Shown here: positions 5,655 to 6,520 of the stretch, piece by piece
Layout: every line of letters begins with the position of its first letter
How positions within the stretch are numbered: the first letter of the stretch is position 1
Source of the DNA: Planctomycetota bacterium
GTDB taxonomy: Bacteria; Planctomycetota; Phycisphaerae; Sedimentisphaerales; Anaerobacaceae
Length of the DNA stretch: 6,520 nt
Assembly (NCBI GenBank): GCA_022567055.1
Contig: JADFHU010000329.1
Location: 1 to 6,520 of the forward strand
Reading direction: 5' to 3'
Made by a program: the position numbers and the translations under genes
The notes under the pieces: generated by a model
What the model was told of the DNA's origin: nothing
Databases searched by the model: none
What the model saw: the letters and a program-made list of their open reading frames with translations, nothing else

Positions 5655-6045
5655 TAGGGCTAGATAAGAGACACTTCAGGTTGCTACCACCATGCCCACG
5701 GCAAAAAAGCCGTGACGTTGCAGTATGCACGAGTTGTCTGCTCTTGACGAGACCGTAGCTTACGGCCGGGCCCTATCACCCAGTCCTGTTTCAATATCCA
5801 GCTTTTCCAGTCCCTCCTTCACTTCGGGACAAGACAAGAAGAGCTTCCATAATAACCCCGTGCGATAATTCTCGGGTTAAGCACCACCGAGTATGCTGAG
5901 GAGATGGTGCAGAAGCCAATCTTCGCCAGGGTGCCCGACAGTTGGATAGCCCGGGCGGCCCACCACGTGGACGCCCACCAGCTAGCTAATGGCAAGTGGA
6001 TAGCGGCGGTGGACGGCCTGGGTCGGTAGTTTTATCGGGATAACC

Positions 6046-6146
6046 GGGTCGGACCAGATTAAGAACACCTAACAGAATGACTCTGCAGAGAGTGCGTTCA
6101 ATGTCACGCCATTATAAGGCCTTAGAAGTCCCGTTTCGCCCCCCAA
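6046..6146. repeat. Dispersed intergenic repeat, copy B
   Basis: This is the partner of copy A. Block 1 is 6046-6063 (with palindrome GGTCGGACC at 6047-6055) and block 2 is 6101-6146. The segment between them holds a 28-base motif (6060-6087) that is also the left end of the fold-back element, plus the 10-bp palindrome CTCTGCAGAG at 6081-6090. Copy B may therefore be a mosaic of two repeat families. Confidence 0.7.
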
Positions 6147-6323
6147 TGTAGGGAGCCATGGGGTGAGCTCTTAAATCATGGATTGGCATACGTCGGGAAA
6201 AACGCAGCGTATACTGATGATGTCTCAATTGGGCAGTCAAATTGACCATCACTCAACCAGGAACCGGGGATGCGGTCCTGATCGCGTTGAGAATAAAGAC
6301 CTTCTACAGCGAAAAGTATCCTA

Positions 6324-6480
6324 AGAGCCCCTAACAAAATGACTCTGCATTCAAACGGCTTTTTCTGCGTCTAGACGGCGTCAGGCTCCATCGACCGTCC
6401 TCGGACGGCCTGCTTCGCCTTCCTTGCCAGACACAGAAACGCTCGTTTTCAGTGCGACGATTCATTTTGATAGGCACTCT
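6324..6480. mobile_element. 157-bp fold-back (MITE-like) element or long hairpin
   Basis: The whole segment is one long imperfect inverted repeat. From the left, AGAG (6324-6327), then CCTAACAAAATGA (6330-6342), AAACG and TTTCTGCGTCT (6362-6372) find counterparts on the opposite strand from the right end. Those are AGAG (from 6480), CCTATCAAAATGA, AAACG and TTTCTGTGTCT. The arms meet at CCGTCC-TC-GGACGG (6395-6408), the exact middle. CTAA flanks both ends (6321-6324, 6479-6482) but overlaps the repeat, so a target duplication is only possible. It contains no coding frame. Non-autonomous transposable element is the best explanation; a large leader RNA hairpin is the alternative. Confidence 0.6.
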
Positions 6481-6484
6481 AAAT

Positions 6485-6489
6485 AGGAG
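6485..6489 (+). promoter_or_regulatory. Ribosome binding site AGGAG for pseudopilin 3
   Basis: AGGAG lies eight bases before the GTG at 6498 and only four bases after the fold-back element. It selects GTG as start and supports a gene that runs out of the window. Confidence 0.7.
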
Positions 6490-6497
6490 ATGATACC

Positions 6498-6520
6498 GTG
6501 AATAGAAGAGCTTTTACACT
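6498..6520 (+). CDS. Pseudopilin-like protein, first codons only
   Basis: Only seven complete codons are visible: GTG start, then N-R-R-A-F-T and the beginning of a Leu codon. M-N-R-R-A-F-T-L is the standard opening of the prepilin methylation signal, closely resembling the RQRAFTL of pseudopilin 1, with predicted cleavage between Ala and Phe. The AGGAG at 6485-6489 fits this start. The gene continues past the window end, so length, C-terminal motif and subfamily cannot be judged. It would be the third gene of this kind in 4.1 kb. Confidence rests on motif plus ribosome binding site, not on length. Confidence 0.72.

Larger units (their letters stand above)
5618..6497. other. Long gene-poor region with repeat copy B and a fold-back element
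   Basis: Nearly 900 bp lack a convincing gene. Visible structure: hairpins at 5634-5654 and 5697-5714 (CACGGC, six A, GCCGTG), a short + strand open frame 5856-6029, repeat copy B at 6046-6146, a 28-base motif at 6060-6087 shared with the fold-back element, and the fold-back element itself at 6324-6480. Between 6147 and 6323 I see only weak 5-bp inverted repeats. Confidence 0.6.

Noticed and set aside
5760..5876. Minus-strand open stretch of 39 codons with a charged, helix-like translation ending LDIETGLGDRARP.
   Set aside because: It is too short, has no start codon context, and stops bound it closely; possible relic, but the evidence is too weak to annotate.
6183..6215. TTGGCA (6183-6188) and TATACT (6210-6215) as a promoter for pseudopilin 3.
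   Set aside because: The spacer is 21 bases, too long for a sigma-70 promoter, and the pair lies about 280 bases before the start.

Overview
The window looks like a chromosomal segment from a member of the Planctomycetes-Verrucomicrobia-Lentisphaerae group or a close environmental relative. Three things point that way. There is a DUF1553-DUF1501 gene pair, a hallmark of these phyla. There are several solitary pseudopilin-like genes with an N-terminal methylation helix and a C-terminal H-x9-DG-type motif. There is also the start of a secreted sialate O-acetylesterase-type protein. The genus cannot be resolved from the sequence. Every supported gene lies on the + strand.

Layout: 1-510 is the 3' end of a DUF1553 (PSD1-type) gene. 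It is followed by a short 10-bp tandem repeat and then a complete Tat-exported DUF1501 gene (553-1959). After about 450 bp of non-coding DNA, which holds a 21-bp tandem repeat that may be a promoter, comes pseudopilin gene 1 (2413-3204). A long region without a convincing gene (3205-4330) follows, with clusters of short hairpins, a terminator-like stem and one copy of a dispersed repeat. Next is a truncated sialate O-acetylesterase N-terminus (4331-4633), which I call a pseudogene. A two-hairpin leader precedes pseudopilin gene 2 (4778-5617). A second gene-poor stretch (5618-6497) holds the other copy of the dispersed repeat and a 157-bp fold-back, MITE-like element. That element ends just before the ribosome binding site of pseudopilin gene 3, of which only the first codons (6498-6520) are in the window.

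How the parts work together: DUF1553 and DUF1501 proteins are nearly always paired, and the 42-bp gap with no obvious terminator suggests one operon acting at or beyond the cytoplasmic membrane. The pseudopilin genes are each solitary, with their own ribosome binding sites and long spacers. They belong to at least two subfamilies, so they look like members of a large dispersed paralogous family and not one type II secretion operon. I found no CRISPR array, tRNA, rRNA, transposase or toxin-antitoxin gene. The most unusual material is non-coding: the fold-back element, the two related repeat families, and the hairpin clusters. These could be small mobile elements or structured RNAs. No function can be assigned from sequence alone.
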